Shown one piece after another: positions 49,590 through 56,621 of a stretch of 56,621 nt of DNA; the stretch's first letter is position 1, and every line of letters begins with the position of its first letter. The notes below the pieces were generated by a model, which had not been told where the DNA came from, made no database searches, and saw only the letters and a list, made by a program, of their open reading frames with translations. This DNA is from Victivallaceae bacterium (GTDB lineage Bacteria > Verrucomicrobiota > Lentisphaeria > Victivallales > Victivallaceae), in assembly GCA_016292515.1 (NCBI GenBank), contig JAEDIJ010000009.1:1-56621 (forward strand). Direction: 5' to 3'. The translations under genes and the position numbers were made by a program.

Positions 49590-51035
49590 TTATGCGTTTC
49601 GGGGATCGTCCGGAGGCAAGGTTTTTTCCAATGCGGAAAAATCATTGTGCTGATAGGCGGCGCGAAGAATTTTGACGTGAATGCATTCAGCATCGGAAAT
49701 TTCACAGCGGCCGTCGGGCCGGACGTTGCCGCAAGGCCCGTTGGCGAGGTGTTTCGGGCAACGGTAAGGACAAGTGAAATGCGTTTGCGGCAAAACGCAG
49801 TGATCGCAGCCCGGGCATCCCGTCAACAGAATTTTCAGTAAGCGGAGATTTCCGGCGTTTTTCCGGTCGGCATCGGCAAAAAATGACTTCCACAAGGTGT
49901 ATTTGAAACGATCCCAACGGGATATCGGCTCGATTTTTCCCTCGTTGCAGACCGGCGGACGATCCAGCGGATAATCGCGGTTCAAGGTGCGGTCGAAAAG
50001 GTGAAAATCCTTGGCGGACGGCGTCAATTCCGCATTGGCCATATAAGCGTTGTACTCCTCCAACCAAACGTCAAAAGAGGTGAATTCCTTCAATGCCGCC
50101 TGAATGCGGCCGATCAGAAAACCTGCCTTGGCGGGGGTGTCGATCCCCTCGAGCTGGATCCCTCGCGCACCGAGCAGCCGGCATCCCGCCGCCTGCAATT
50201 CAATGCGCCGGAACTGCGCCGACTCGAACTGACTGCGGGAATAGCGCAATTCGCGCTCCAAAATACGTTTGAAATCAGGAGAGATCCGGATCCCCGGACG
50301 TTTTCCGGCAACGATCTCGTCAACGGCACCCGGCGAGAGCAAGATCAACCGCGTCAACACGGGATAATAGGACTCACGCACATTGAGAAACCAGAGGAGC
50401 GATTGCAATTTCAGCATATCCCAACCGGCTTGCGCGACCGCGAATTGAGCCCCCTGCTCGAATTTTTTCAGCAACGAAAAGTACTCGCCAAAAAGCGGGT
50501 AAAATGCGTATTGATAAGGATTTACCACAGCACCTGAAAAATTTGCCGGATTCTTTTGGACGATTTTTTTGACCATCAGCGCGCTGTCGTAATATGAGCG
50601 TTTCCGGCACTCGCGAACGGTAGCACCGTATGCCGCATCCCCGTTTACCGGGATGAGATTGCGCAAGCGATTGGCGTCGGCGAAGTTCAAGAGATCGTCG
50701 ACCCCCTCCCCTGTCATATCGGCGCCGGAAAGGTAGATGACGTGCCGGTTTCGCCGTTCCTCGGGAAGTTGCGCGGCAAATTCCACCGCGTGCAGACTCC
50801 GTTTTTCCGACGGATCGAGAATTGCCAGCGCCGCATTGACCTGCGGCGACGAACTGCCGACGACCGCCTCCTCCAACTCGATGAGTTTTTCCGCGGCGGA
50901 CTTCCGGTCAACGGTCTCCTCCGGCATCTGCGTCTCCACCAGAATGGTAAATTTTCCGTCTTCCAATTGACGGCGGAAAACATTTTCGCTCTCGCCGGCA
51001 AAATTCATCTGCATCTGAAAATCAAGATTCGGCAT
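49590..51035 (-). CDS. Methylenetetrahydrofolate reductase with C-terminal cysteine-rich domain
   Basis: The product has 481 residues from ATG 51035. The N-terminal two thirds show the MTHFR barrel: FTILVETQMPEE with a catalytic-type Glu, HVIYLSGADMTG, NLIPVNGDAAYG, NPYQYAFYP, AQFAVAQAGWD and LEGIDTPAKAG. The last 130 residues carry a cysteine cluster (CPGCDHCVLP, CPYRCPKHLANGPCGN, GRCE) of the MTHFR_C/DUF5981 type. In acetogens that domain couples the reductase to iron-sulfur electron carriers. It probably reduces methylene- to methyl-tetrahydrofolate without NADH. It overlaps the upstream membrane protein gene by 14 bases. Confidence 0.85.
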   Translation of the reverse strand: MPNLDFQMQMNFAGESENVFRRQLEDGKFTILVETQMPEETVDRKSAAEKLIELEEAVVGSSSPQVNAALAILDPSEKRSLHAVEFAAQLPEERRNRHVIYLSGADMTGEGVDDLLNFADANRLRNLIPVNGDAAYGATVRECRKRSYYDSALMVKKIVQKNPANFSGAVVNPYQYAFYPLFGEYFSLLKKFEQGAQFAVAQAGWDMLKLQSLLWFLNVRESYYPVLTRLILLSPGAVDEIVAGKRPGIRISPDFKRILERELRYSRSQFESAQFRRIELQAAGCRLLGARGIQLEGIDTPAKAGFLIGRIQAALKEFTSFDVWLEEYNAYMANAELTPSAKDFHLFDRTLNRDYPLDRPPVCNEGKIEPISRWDRFKYTLWKSFFADADRKNAGNLRLLKILLTGCPGCDHCVLPQTHFTCPYRCPKHLANGPCGNVRPDGRCEISDAECIHVKILRAAYQHNDFSALEKTLPPDDPRNA

Positions 51036-52074
51036 TTTTATTGGCTTCCTGTTTGCGCCCGGAGTCGAAGACAAAGAACACGCCGCCGAGCAAATTGAAA
51101 AACAAGAGGATCGTCGTATAGATCAGCATCGCGCAAGTTCCCTGCGCGGCGGGAATGCCCGACGCCGTCAGGATTATCACGGTCGCGAGATCGCGCCCCC
51201 CTACCCCCGCCGGCAGAAACGGCAGCAGTCCGACGATGTTGCCGATCGTCATCGCGACGATCACGGCAAAAACCGAATAGCGTACGCCCATTCCGGCAAA
51301 GAGAAAGAAAAGCGGGATCACGGTCATAATGTGGACAAGAAAGATGCCGATCACCACCAGAAAAGACAAATTTTTCCAATGGTACGCGTAAACATCGGTC
51401 GCCGCCGTCATCCGCGAAAAAAGTCCGCGGGAAATTTTATCCGCCGTTTGCATCAAACGGTCAAAAAATTTGACTTTACGGATCGTCCGATGAAAAAAGA
51501 TGACGCAACTGGCGCAGAGCCCGGCGAGGCAAAGCAGTGCGAATGCCGCGATCAACGCCGGATTGAACGACTTTTCGATACCGGGAACTTTGACTCGCAT
51601 CAAAAGCGGCACGGCAAAAGGCAACAGCACCAGGGTAAGCAGAAAAAGCGAGATCATTCCGATGATCCTGTCCATTAAGACCGTAAACGCGCCTTCCGCT
51701 TTTGCGCCCTCTTTGGTGCGTTTGGAAAAGACCCCCATTTTGATGACGTCTCCGCCGATCGCGCCGCCGGGGATCACCAAAGAGAAAAAATAACCTTGAA
51801 AAGTCAGGGAGTAAGCCTCCATTCCCGGAAGCTCCACACCGAGGATCGAGGTGAGTTTTTTCCACCGCCAGCCGACGACGAACATATGAAAAACATAGGC
51901 GGCTCCGGCGGGGATCAGCCAAAGCAAAGAAAATCCGGCAAAGGCATTTTTCAGCGACTGCGGATCGCGCGGCAAAAGAAACCATACGGCGACGGCGGCG
52001 ATCGCAAATTTCAGCAGAAAGCCGAAAATTTTGCGCATCCGGTGCAAGAAAGACGATTTCGACGTGTCGGCCAT
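51022..52074 (-). CDS. Lysylphosphatidylglycerol synthase-like / UPF0104 membrane protein
   Basis: The product has 350 residues from ATG 52074; the promoter at 52105-52133 rules out the longer frame to 52179. About eight hydrophobic helices are seen. The motifs WRWKKLTSILG, LTFQGYFFSLVIPGGAIGGDVIKMGVF in pieces, MDRIIGM and LPFLPAGVGGRDLATV are typical of the UPF0104/YbhN and LPG-synthase transmembrane family. These are thought to move lipids or sugars across the membrane. No catalytic aminoacyl-transfer domain is attached. Its cotranscription with the reductase has no clear explanation. Confidence 0.8.
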   Translation of the reverse strand: MADTSKSSFLHRMRKIFGFLLKFAIAAVAVWFLLPRDPQSLKNAFAGFSLLWLIPAGAAYVFHMFVVGWRWKKLTSILGVELPGMEAYSLTFQGYFFSLVIPGGAIGGDVIKMGVFSKRTKEGAKAEGAFTVLMDRIIGMISLFLLTLVLLPFAVPLLMRVKVPGIEKSFNPALIAAFALLCLAGLCASCVIFFHRTIRKVKFFDRLMQTADKISRGLFSRMTAATDVYAYHWKNLSFLVVIGIFLVHIMTVIPLFFLFAGMGVRYSVFAVIVAMTIGNIVGLLPFLPAGVGGRDLATVIILTASGIPAAQGTCAMLIYTTILLFFNLLGGVFFVFDSGRKQEANKNAES

Positions 52075-52104
52075 AAAAAATTCCGTTGCTGATGATACTT
52101 CGTT

Positions 52105-52133
52105 AATATAGCACCGAAATACGGCTTTTCCAA
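52105..52133 (-). promoter_or_regulatory. Promoter of the UPF0104-reductase pair
   Basis: On the minus strand TTGGAA (52133-52128) and TATATT (52110-52105) are 17 bases apart, about 30 bases before the start at 52074. Confidence 0.55.
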
Positions 52134-52136
52134 TGC

Positions 52137-52165
52137 TTGAAGAAAGCTTTTCTTCAATGTATATT
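52137..52165 (+). promoter_or_regulatory. Promoter of rhomboid-queA-pfkB with overlapping palindrome
   Basis: TTGAAG (52137-52142) and TATATT (52160-52165) are 17 bases apart. A perfect inverted repeat, TTGAAGAAA (52137-52145) and TTTCTTCAA (52149-52157), covers the -35 box and most of the spacer, as an operator would. Confidence 0.5.
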
Positions 52166-52202
52166 ATATATGGAGTCATTCTTTATAGACAGGAGGTTTA
52201 CA

Positions 52203-53018
52203 ATGGGTCTTTTTGACCGTGATTATATGCGCAACGGGTATCCCGGCGTCGTGGGGACGACACGTCCGGTGTGGGTTTTGATCATTATCAACGTGATGAT
52301 CGCGATAACGGGAGCTCCGCCCAGCTGGTGCCTTTTCAGTATGCCGCGGTATTTTCGCATCTACCAGTTGGTGACCGCCGGATTCGTGCACGCCGACTGG
52401 GGACATCTTTTTTTCAATATGTACGGGCTTTATCTTTTCGGCTCGATCGTTGCCCGCAGAATGAAAGAAAGCCACTTTCTGATGCTTTATTTTGCCGGTG
52501 TACTGATCGGCAATTTGCTGTATCTCGCCGTCAATTTCGGGCGGATAGGATGTCTCGTCGGAGCTTCCGGCGCCGTCTGCGCGATGATGATGGCGGCGGC
52601 GATGTTGGAGCCGGAACGCCGTTTTGTGATGATTTTTGCTCCGCTGTCGCCGATCAAGATATCGACACTGGTCGTCTGTTATGCCGCATTGGAAATGTTT
52701 CTGGAAATTTTCCACGCGCAAGGCTCGATCGCGCATCTGGCGCACCTCGGCGGTTTTTTAGCCGGTTACCTTTATCTTAAAATCCTTTTCGGTGAAGCCT
52801 TGGCGTGGGATCCGCTCCGCCGCAAAAAAGTCAGGACGGCGACGAGTTACGGTTTCCGCGAGCCCCCTCCCCGCAACGGCGCGAACACCACGCGGGTCTC
52901 TCCCGCGGAATTGGATGCCTTGCTCGACAAGGTTTCTCGCGAGGGCATCAACAGTCTCACGCCGGAAGAATACGCCCGGCTGCGCCAGGCGCGTCAGGAA
53001 ATGCGCGGAGAGAAATAA
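52203..53018 (+). CDS. Rhomboid family intramembrane serine protease
   Basis: The product has 271 residues from ATG 52203, with AGGAGG seven bases before; an upstream ATG at 52137 lies in the promoter. About six membrane helices. The catalytic Ser is in LVGASGAVCAM and the catalytic His in HLAHLGGFLAGY; the oxyanion-side pattern FVHADWGHLFFNMYGLYLFG is clear. The last 60 residues are a soluble tail ending in a helical SPAELDALLDKVSREGINSL segment, common in rhomboids of this type. It cuts membrane proteins within the membrane; the substrates are unknown. Confidence 0.92.
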   Translation: MGLFDRDYMRNGYPGVVGTTRPVWVLIIINVMIAITGAPPSWCLFSMPRYFRIYQLVTAGFVHADWGHLFFNMYGLYLFGSIVARRMKESHFLMLYFAGVLIGNLLYLAVNFGRIGCLVGASGAVCAMMMAAAMLEPERRFVMIFAPLSPIKISTLVVCYAALEMFLEIFHAQGSIAHLAHLGGFLAGYLYLKILFGEALAWDPLRRKKVRTATSYGFREPPPRNGANTTRVSPAELDALLDKVSREGINSLTPEEYARLRQARQEMRGEK

Positions 53019-53023
53019 AGAAA

Positions 53024-54094
53024 ATGCTTTCGACCAGTTTGTTCGATTACGATCTGCCCGATGAACTCATCGCTCGCTTTCCGGCGGAGAAACGGGACGG
53101 TTCGCGGATGATGGTGCTCGACCGCAAAAGCGGCGAAAGTGTCATCCTCCCCTTCCCCGCGATCAAGGAATTTCTTGCTCCCGGCGACGCGCTCATCTGC
53201 AACAACACCCGTGTGCTTGCGGGAAGAATGTACGGCAGGAAACAACTTCCCGACGGGACGCTTGGCGCGCATTTCGAGTTGCTTCTCCTCGCCGCCGATG
53301 GCAAAACACCGGGCGTCTGGCAGGTGATGCTCAAACCGGGCAAACGCGCCCTCCCCGGCGTGCGCGTCACGCTGACTTCGGTCGACGGCACGCCCAATCG
53401 TTTCGGCGATCATTTTACCGTTCTCGGCAAAAACAATGACGACACCTATCAGATCCAATTCAATGTGACCGACGTCGATCTGCTGCAAGCGCGATACGGA
53501 CAGATCCCGTTGCCGCCTTACTTGCGCCGCGAAGCGCAGTCTTCCGATGCCGAACGTTATCAGACGGTCTACGCCCATTGCCCCGGCGCGGTCGCCGCGC
53601 CGACGGCGGGATTGCATTTCACATCCGCTATCCTCGATGAACTGCGGCAAAAAGGAGTCAACGTCGCGGAACTTACGCTTCACGTCGGAGCGGGGACGTT
53701 TCTCCCCGTTTCCGTCGAAGACGCGACGAAACACCATATGCACACCGAGAATTTTTCTCTCCCCGAAGCGACGGCGGCGCTCGTCAATTCGACGCATCAA
53801 AGTCATCACAAAGTCCTCGCCGTCGGCACGACGACGGTGCGGGTTTTGGAAACTTGCGCCGCCGCCGACGGTACGGTTTCCGCACAAACGGGATCGACGC
53901 AGATTTTCCTTTATCCGCCTTATCAACCCCGCGCGATCGATCTCCTGCTCACCAATTTCCATTTGCCCAAAAGCACGCTGCTGATGCTGGTCAGTTGTTT
54001 CTGTCCCCGGGAAATGGTACTTGCCGCCTACGAAAAAGCGAAAAAGGAAAAGATGCGCTTTTACAGTTACGGCGACTGTATGCTGTTGAAGTAA
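53024..54094 (+). CDS. queA: tRNA ribosyltransferase-isomerase QueA
   Basis: The product has 356 residues from ATG 53024, five bases after the rhomboid stop. It moves the ribosyl part of SAM onto preQ1 in tRNA, forming epoxyqueuosine. Conserved stretches are FDYDLPDELIARFPAEKRDGSRMMVLDR in pieces, NNTRVLAGRMYG, YLRREAQSSDAERYQTVYA, AAPTAGLHFT, LHVGAGTFLPV and TNFHLPKSTLLMLVS. The tgt partner is not here. Confidence 0.95.
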   Translation: MLSTSLFDYDLPDELIARFPAEKRDGSRMMVLDRKSGESVILPFPAIKEFLAPGDALICNNTRVLAGRMYGRKQLPDGTLGAHFELLLLAADGKTPGVWQVMLKPGKRALPGVRVTLTSVDGTPNRFGDHFTVLGKNNDDTYQIQFNVTDVDLLQARYGQIPLPPYLRREAQSSDAERYQTVYAHCPGAVAAPTAGLHFTSAILDELRQKGVNVAELTLHVGAGTFLPVSVEDATKHHMHTENFSLPEATAALVNSTHQSHHKVLAVGTTTVRVLETCAAADGTVSAQTGSTQIFLYPPYQPRAIDLLLTNFHLPKSTLLMLVSCFCPREMVLAAYEKAKKEKMRFYSYGDCMLLK

Positions 54095-54103
54095 GAGGTC
54101 AAA

Positions 54104-55036
54104 ATGAAAAATCCGACGGTCGCGGTTTTCGGTGCGAATCCGGCGTGGCAAAAAATCGTCTATTTCCAAAAATTCACTCCGGGCGAAGTCAATCGGGCGA
54201 CCCAAATGGAGGCGTTCGCTTCCGGCAAGGGCGTGAATTTCTGCCGCGCGCTCCGCTGTGCGCAATTGGGAGAAACGCATCTTTTTCAATTCGCGGACGG
54301 AGACAACGGCAAAAAGCATCAGATTTTTCTTGAGCGGGAGGGATTCCGGCATACTTCGATCGCGACGGGATTTGAAACGCGGGTATGCTCGACTTGCATC
54401 GACCTTGCGACCGGCAATGCGACGGAGTTGATCGAACCCTCGTTTCCGGCGAATGAAACATCTTGCGCCGCAATGGTTTCCGCGTGGATGACCGCCCTGC
54501 CCGATTGTCAGGGATGCGCGGTTACGGGAAGTCTGCCGGACAAAACCGATCTTTCGCTTTACGGCAAAGTCATCCGCGAAGCGTTGATGCGGCGTCTGCC
54601 ATTGCTGATCGATGCCGTTTCGGGGATCGACGCGGCGTTGGAAACTTCCGATCGCTTCGTTTTGAAGATCAATGCAGGAGAATTGAAAAAACTGATGCGG
54701 CAGGATGAAACTTTTGCCGCCTTGAAATCCGCCGCCGAAAAATGGCAAAACGCCGTTTTGGCGATCACCGACGGCGGCAAAAACGCGATGCTTGCCGCCG
54801 ACGGAAAATTTTATCTTTACCGCCTGCCGGAAATCAAGGTCGTCAACCCCATCGGCTCGGGAGACACGGCATCCGCCGTGTTGCTTGGAAATCTGCTTGC
54901 AGGAATCGATGCTCCGTCCGCATTCGGCAGGGCGCTTGCCGCCGCGAGCGCGAACTGCCTTGATCCGACGCCGGGGCATTTCGATCCCGCCGCGGCGGAA
55001 AAACTGCTGCCCGAAACGGAACTTTTTACGCTTTGA
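54104..55036 (+). CDS. PfkB family sugar kinase, 1-phosphofructokinase-like
   Basis: The product has 310 residues. The PfkB fold shows FGANPAWQKIVYF at the start, the sugar-binding ASGKGVNFCRAL, and the ATP/catalytic motif NPIGSGDTASAVLLG, with Asp as base. The GKGVN and NPIGSGD forms resemble the 1-phosphofructokinase/tagatose-6-phosphate kinase branch rather than ribokinase. The substrate cannot be fixed, as no PTS genes are close. It ends one base before the symporter stop on the other strand. Confidence 0.85.
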   Translation: MKNPTVAVFGANPAWQKIVYFQKFTPGEVNRATQMEAFASGKGVNFCRALRCAQLGETHLFQFADGDNGKKHQIFLEREGFRHTSIATGFETRVCSTCIDLATGNATELIEPSFPANETSCAAMVSAWMTALPDCQGCAVTGSLPDKTDLSLYGKVIREALMRRLPLLIDAVSGIDAALETSDRFVLKINAGELKKLMRQDETFAALKSAAEKWQNAVLAITDGGKNAMLAADGKFYLYRLPEIKVVNPIGSGDTASAVLLGNLLAGIDAPSAFGRALAAASANCLDPTPGHFDPAAAEKLLPETELFTL

Positions 55037-56440
55037 TCACGCCTTGATCGACACGCCTTTGTCGTTGACTTCCCGACAACGATGATCGACGGCGTTGATG
55101 TCGCCTTTCCAGAGGTACTTTTCCGTCTCCTTGCAGATGACGCTGTTCAAGGCAAAGAGCGCGATGATATTCGGGATCGCCATCAAACCGTTGGCAATAT
55201 CCGAAAAATCCCAGACGACACTCAATTCCAGTACGGAGCCGATAAAAATAAGGGAAAGATAGACGATCCGGTAGATGACAAACGACTTCGTGCCGCCGAG
55301 ATAGACGATCGCCTGCTTCCCGTAGCAGAACCATCCGATGATTGTTGTGTAACCGAAAATCACCAGCGAAACGGCGAGGATGTAATTGCCGACGACGGGG
55401 ATCGCGGAAAAGGCGATTTTCGGCAACTCCACCGCCGTATACGCCGAAAAATCGGCATTCATATCAAGTTTCAGGATCGAAGAAACGACCGCAAGCCCGG
55501 TGAGCGCGCAGACGCAGACGGTATCCCAAAAAGTTCCGGTCGACGAGATCAACGCCTGACGCACCGGATTGACGGTCTTGGCACTTGCGGCGACGATCGG
55601 CGCGGAGCCGAGTCCGGACTCGTTGGAAAAAAGTCCGCGCGCGATGCCGTAACGCATTGCCAATATCAACGCTCCGCCGCAGAAACCGCCGCTGATCGCC
55701 TTGAAACCGAATGCGTTTTTGACGATCAAAGTCAACGCCGGCAAAATGAAATGCGCATTGATCGCCAAGACCAAGACACATCCCGCGACGTACAGCAATG
55801 CCATCACGGGTACCAGGAAACCGCAGACTTTGGAAATGATGTTGATCCCTCCGATAACGACGGCAAAAAAGAGGATCGCTTCAACGGCACCGGTGACCCA
55901 CACCGGAATGGAAAACGCCTCTTCAGAAAAGGAGGCGACCGCATTGCTCTGCACCATACAACCGATGCCGACGGAAGCGAGCACGGTAAAAACGGCAAAT
56001 AGGATGGCGAGCCATTTATTGTGCATTCCCTCCTGAATGGCATACATCGCTCCGCCGTGAATGATGCCGTCCTTGCCGACAAAACGGTAACGGACGGAGA
56101 GCAAAGTTTCCGCGTATTTGGTGGCGATTCCGAAAACGCCGAGGAGCCAGCACCAGAAAACGGCGCCGGGACCGCCCATTACGATGGCGGTCGAAACGCC
56201 GATGATGTTGCCGGTGCCGATCGTCGCCGCGAGCGCAATGGCAAGCGCGCCGAATTGCGAGATATCCCCTTTCCCGTCGGGATCGCGGGTGATACTTAAC
56301 CTGATGCCGAGCGGAATGTACCGCTGGATGAATTTCAGTCGAAAAGTAAAAAACAAGTGCGTAAAAACGAGCAGTATCAAAAGCGGCGCACCCCAGAGGA
56401 AGGCGTCGATTTTGCCAATAACATCAGACAACATTTCCAT
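55037..56440 (-). CDS. Sodium:alanine symporter (AGCS family)
   Basis: The product has 467 residues from ATG 56440; the frame continues to 56530, but the promoter at 56481-56508 excludes that. About eleven membrane helices. AGCS markers are GKGDISQFGALAIALAATIGTGNI in pieces, GGPGAVFWCWLLG, KYAETLLSVRYR, FSNESGLGSAPI and GTFWDTVCVCALTGL. It imports alanine, glycine or a similar amino acid with sodium. It is transcribed alone. Confidence 0.93.
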   Translation of the reverse strand: MEMLSDVIGKIDAFLWGAPLLILLVFTHLFFTFRLKFIQRYIPLGIRLSITRDPDGKGDISQFGALAIALAATIGTGNIIGVSTAIVMGGPGAVFWCWLLGVFGIATKYAETLLSVRYRFVGKDGIIHGGAMYAIQEGMHNKWLAILFAVFTVLASVGIGCMVQSNAVASFSEEAFSIPVWVTGAVEAILFFAVVIGGINIISKVCGFLVPVMALLYVAGCVLVLAINAHFILPALTLIVKNAFGFKAISGGFCGGALILAMRYGIARGLFSNESGLGSAPIVAASAKTVNPVRQALISSTGTFWDTVCVCALTGLAVVSSILKLDMNADFSAYTAVELPKIAFSAIPVVGNYILAVSLVIFGYTTIIGWFCYGKQAIVYLGGTKSFVIYRIVYLSLIFIGSVLELSVVWDFSDIANGLMAIPNIIALFALNSVICKETEKYLWKGDINAVDHRCREVNDKGVSIKA

Positions 56441-56480
56441 AAGAGACACTTTCTGTAAAAGTCGACAATAAGAATAGTAT

Positions 56481-56508
56481 AATATACCATAAACAAGGTC
56501 GTTTGCAA
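56481..56508 (-). promoter_or_regulatory. Promoter of the symporter gene
   Basis: On the minus strand TTGCAA (56508-56503) and TATATT (56486-56481) are 16 bases apart. Confidence 0.65.
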
Positions 56509-56535
56509 GTATAAAAAGGAAGAAACGCAATCAAA

Positions 56536-56621
56536 ACCACCAGCTGAGCTGGTGGTATGAACAAGCCCTAAAAGGGCATATTACCGGCAAGTCCTACTCG
56601 GACTTTGAAATCTCGCCAGCC
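56536..56621. mobile_element. Possible IS200/IS605-type element end, cut by window edge
   Basis: Three hairpins follow one another: ACCACCAGCT/AGCTGGTGGT (56536-56556, ten perfect pairs), GCCCT/AGGGC (56565-56577) and AAGTCC/GGACTT (56589-56605). This order of CCACCAGCT and GCCCTAAAAGGGC hairpins resembles the subterminal structures of IS200/IS605 elements as I recall them. No transposase is visible before the edge. Confidence 0.45.

Noticed and set aside
52805..54094. Longer queA start at 52805
   Set aside because: The first 73 codons are a shadow of the rhomboid gene; QueA begins normally at ATG 53024.

Overview
The window is a gene-dense bacterial chromosome segment of moderately high GC content. 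It has 55 recognisable protein genes, one of them cut by the left edge, plus one broken gene, one tRNA and one strong candidate structured RNA. A Lol-type lipoprotein-release system, a YkuD L,D-transpeptidase, MreC/MreD/PBP2 and the MEP isoprenoid genes point to a rod-shaped or elongating diderm. A tiny COX24-type basic ribosomal-like protein, two NagA paralogues, a NahK-type sugar kinase and a PA14-containing GH3 enzyme would suit a gut or host-glycan bacterium of the PVC group, perhaps Lentisphaerota. That placement is inference; there is no rRNA in the window to confirm it.

Layout. 1-3969 is accessory: small unknown proteins, a possible attenuator or riboswitch-like RNA (795-1009), a secreted-protein gene killed by two in-frame stops beside an intact paralogue, and two kinds of intergenic repeat. 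3970-11603 (minus strand) holds prfA and rpmE, then an apparent operon: a 731-residue TIM-barrel-like protein, nagA, an RlmI-like methyltransferase, chorismate mutase, a DUF4432 epimerase-like protein, and ung. A MITE-like element with 37-bp terminal inverted repeats lies at 11691-11946. 12028-21499 (plus) runs FKBP isomerase, GH3 glucosidase, tRNA-Thr, the COX24-like protein, then rlmN-lipoprotein-lolC-lolD-L,D-transpeptidase-accA-argA-like.

21515-38404 is mostly minus strand: fmt-rng-uvrC; nucleotidyltransferase-nahK-HNH; proB-miaB-ispH-dxs-uppS; and dnaE. Single plus-strand genes folK and a CBM48 protein lie between. 38549-43545 (plus) holds azlCD and pyrR-pyrB-pyrC-M20 hydrolase. 43472-46787 (minus) is mreC-mreD-mrdA. 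A second nagA with a deacetylase-like gene, a methylenetetrahydrofolate reductase with a flippase-like membrane protein, rhomboid-queA-pfkB and a sodium:alanine symporter finish the window. The right edge shows three hairpins like an IS200/IS605 end.

Regulatory reading. The same promoter form recurs throughout: -35 close to TTGCAA, 16-17 bases, then -10 close to TATATT. I found it before more than a dozen genes and before the tRNA, and it helped settle several start codons. The most interesting items are the 760-1009 promoter/structured-RNA/terminator unit, the uracil-DNA glycosylase in which the uracil-reading Asn is Ile, the ACGGAC repeat family present in inverted orientation 46 kb apart, and the MITE-like element. 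Most of the rest is ordinary core metabolism.
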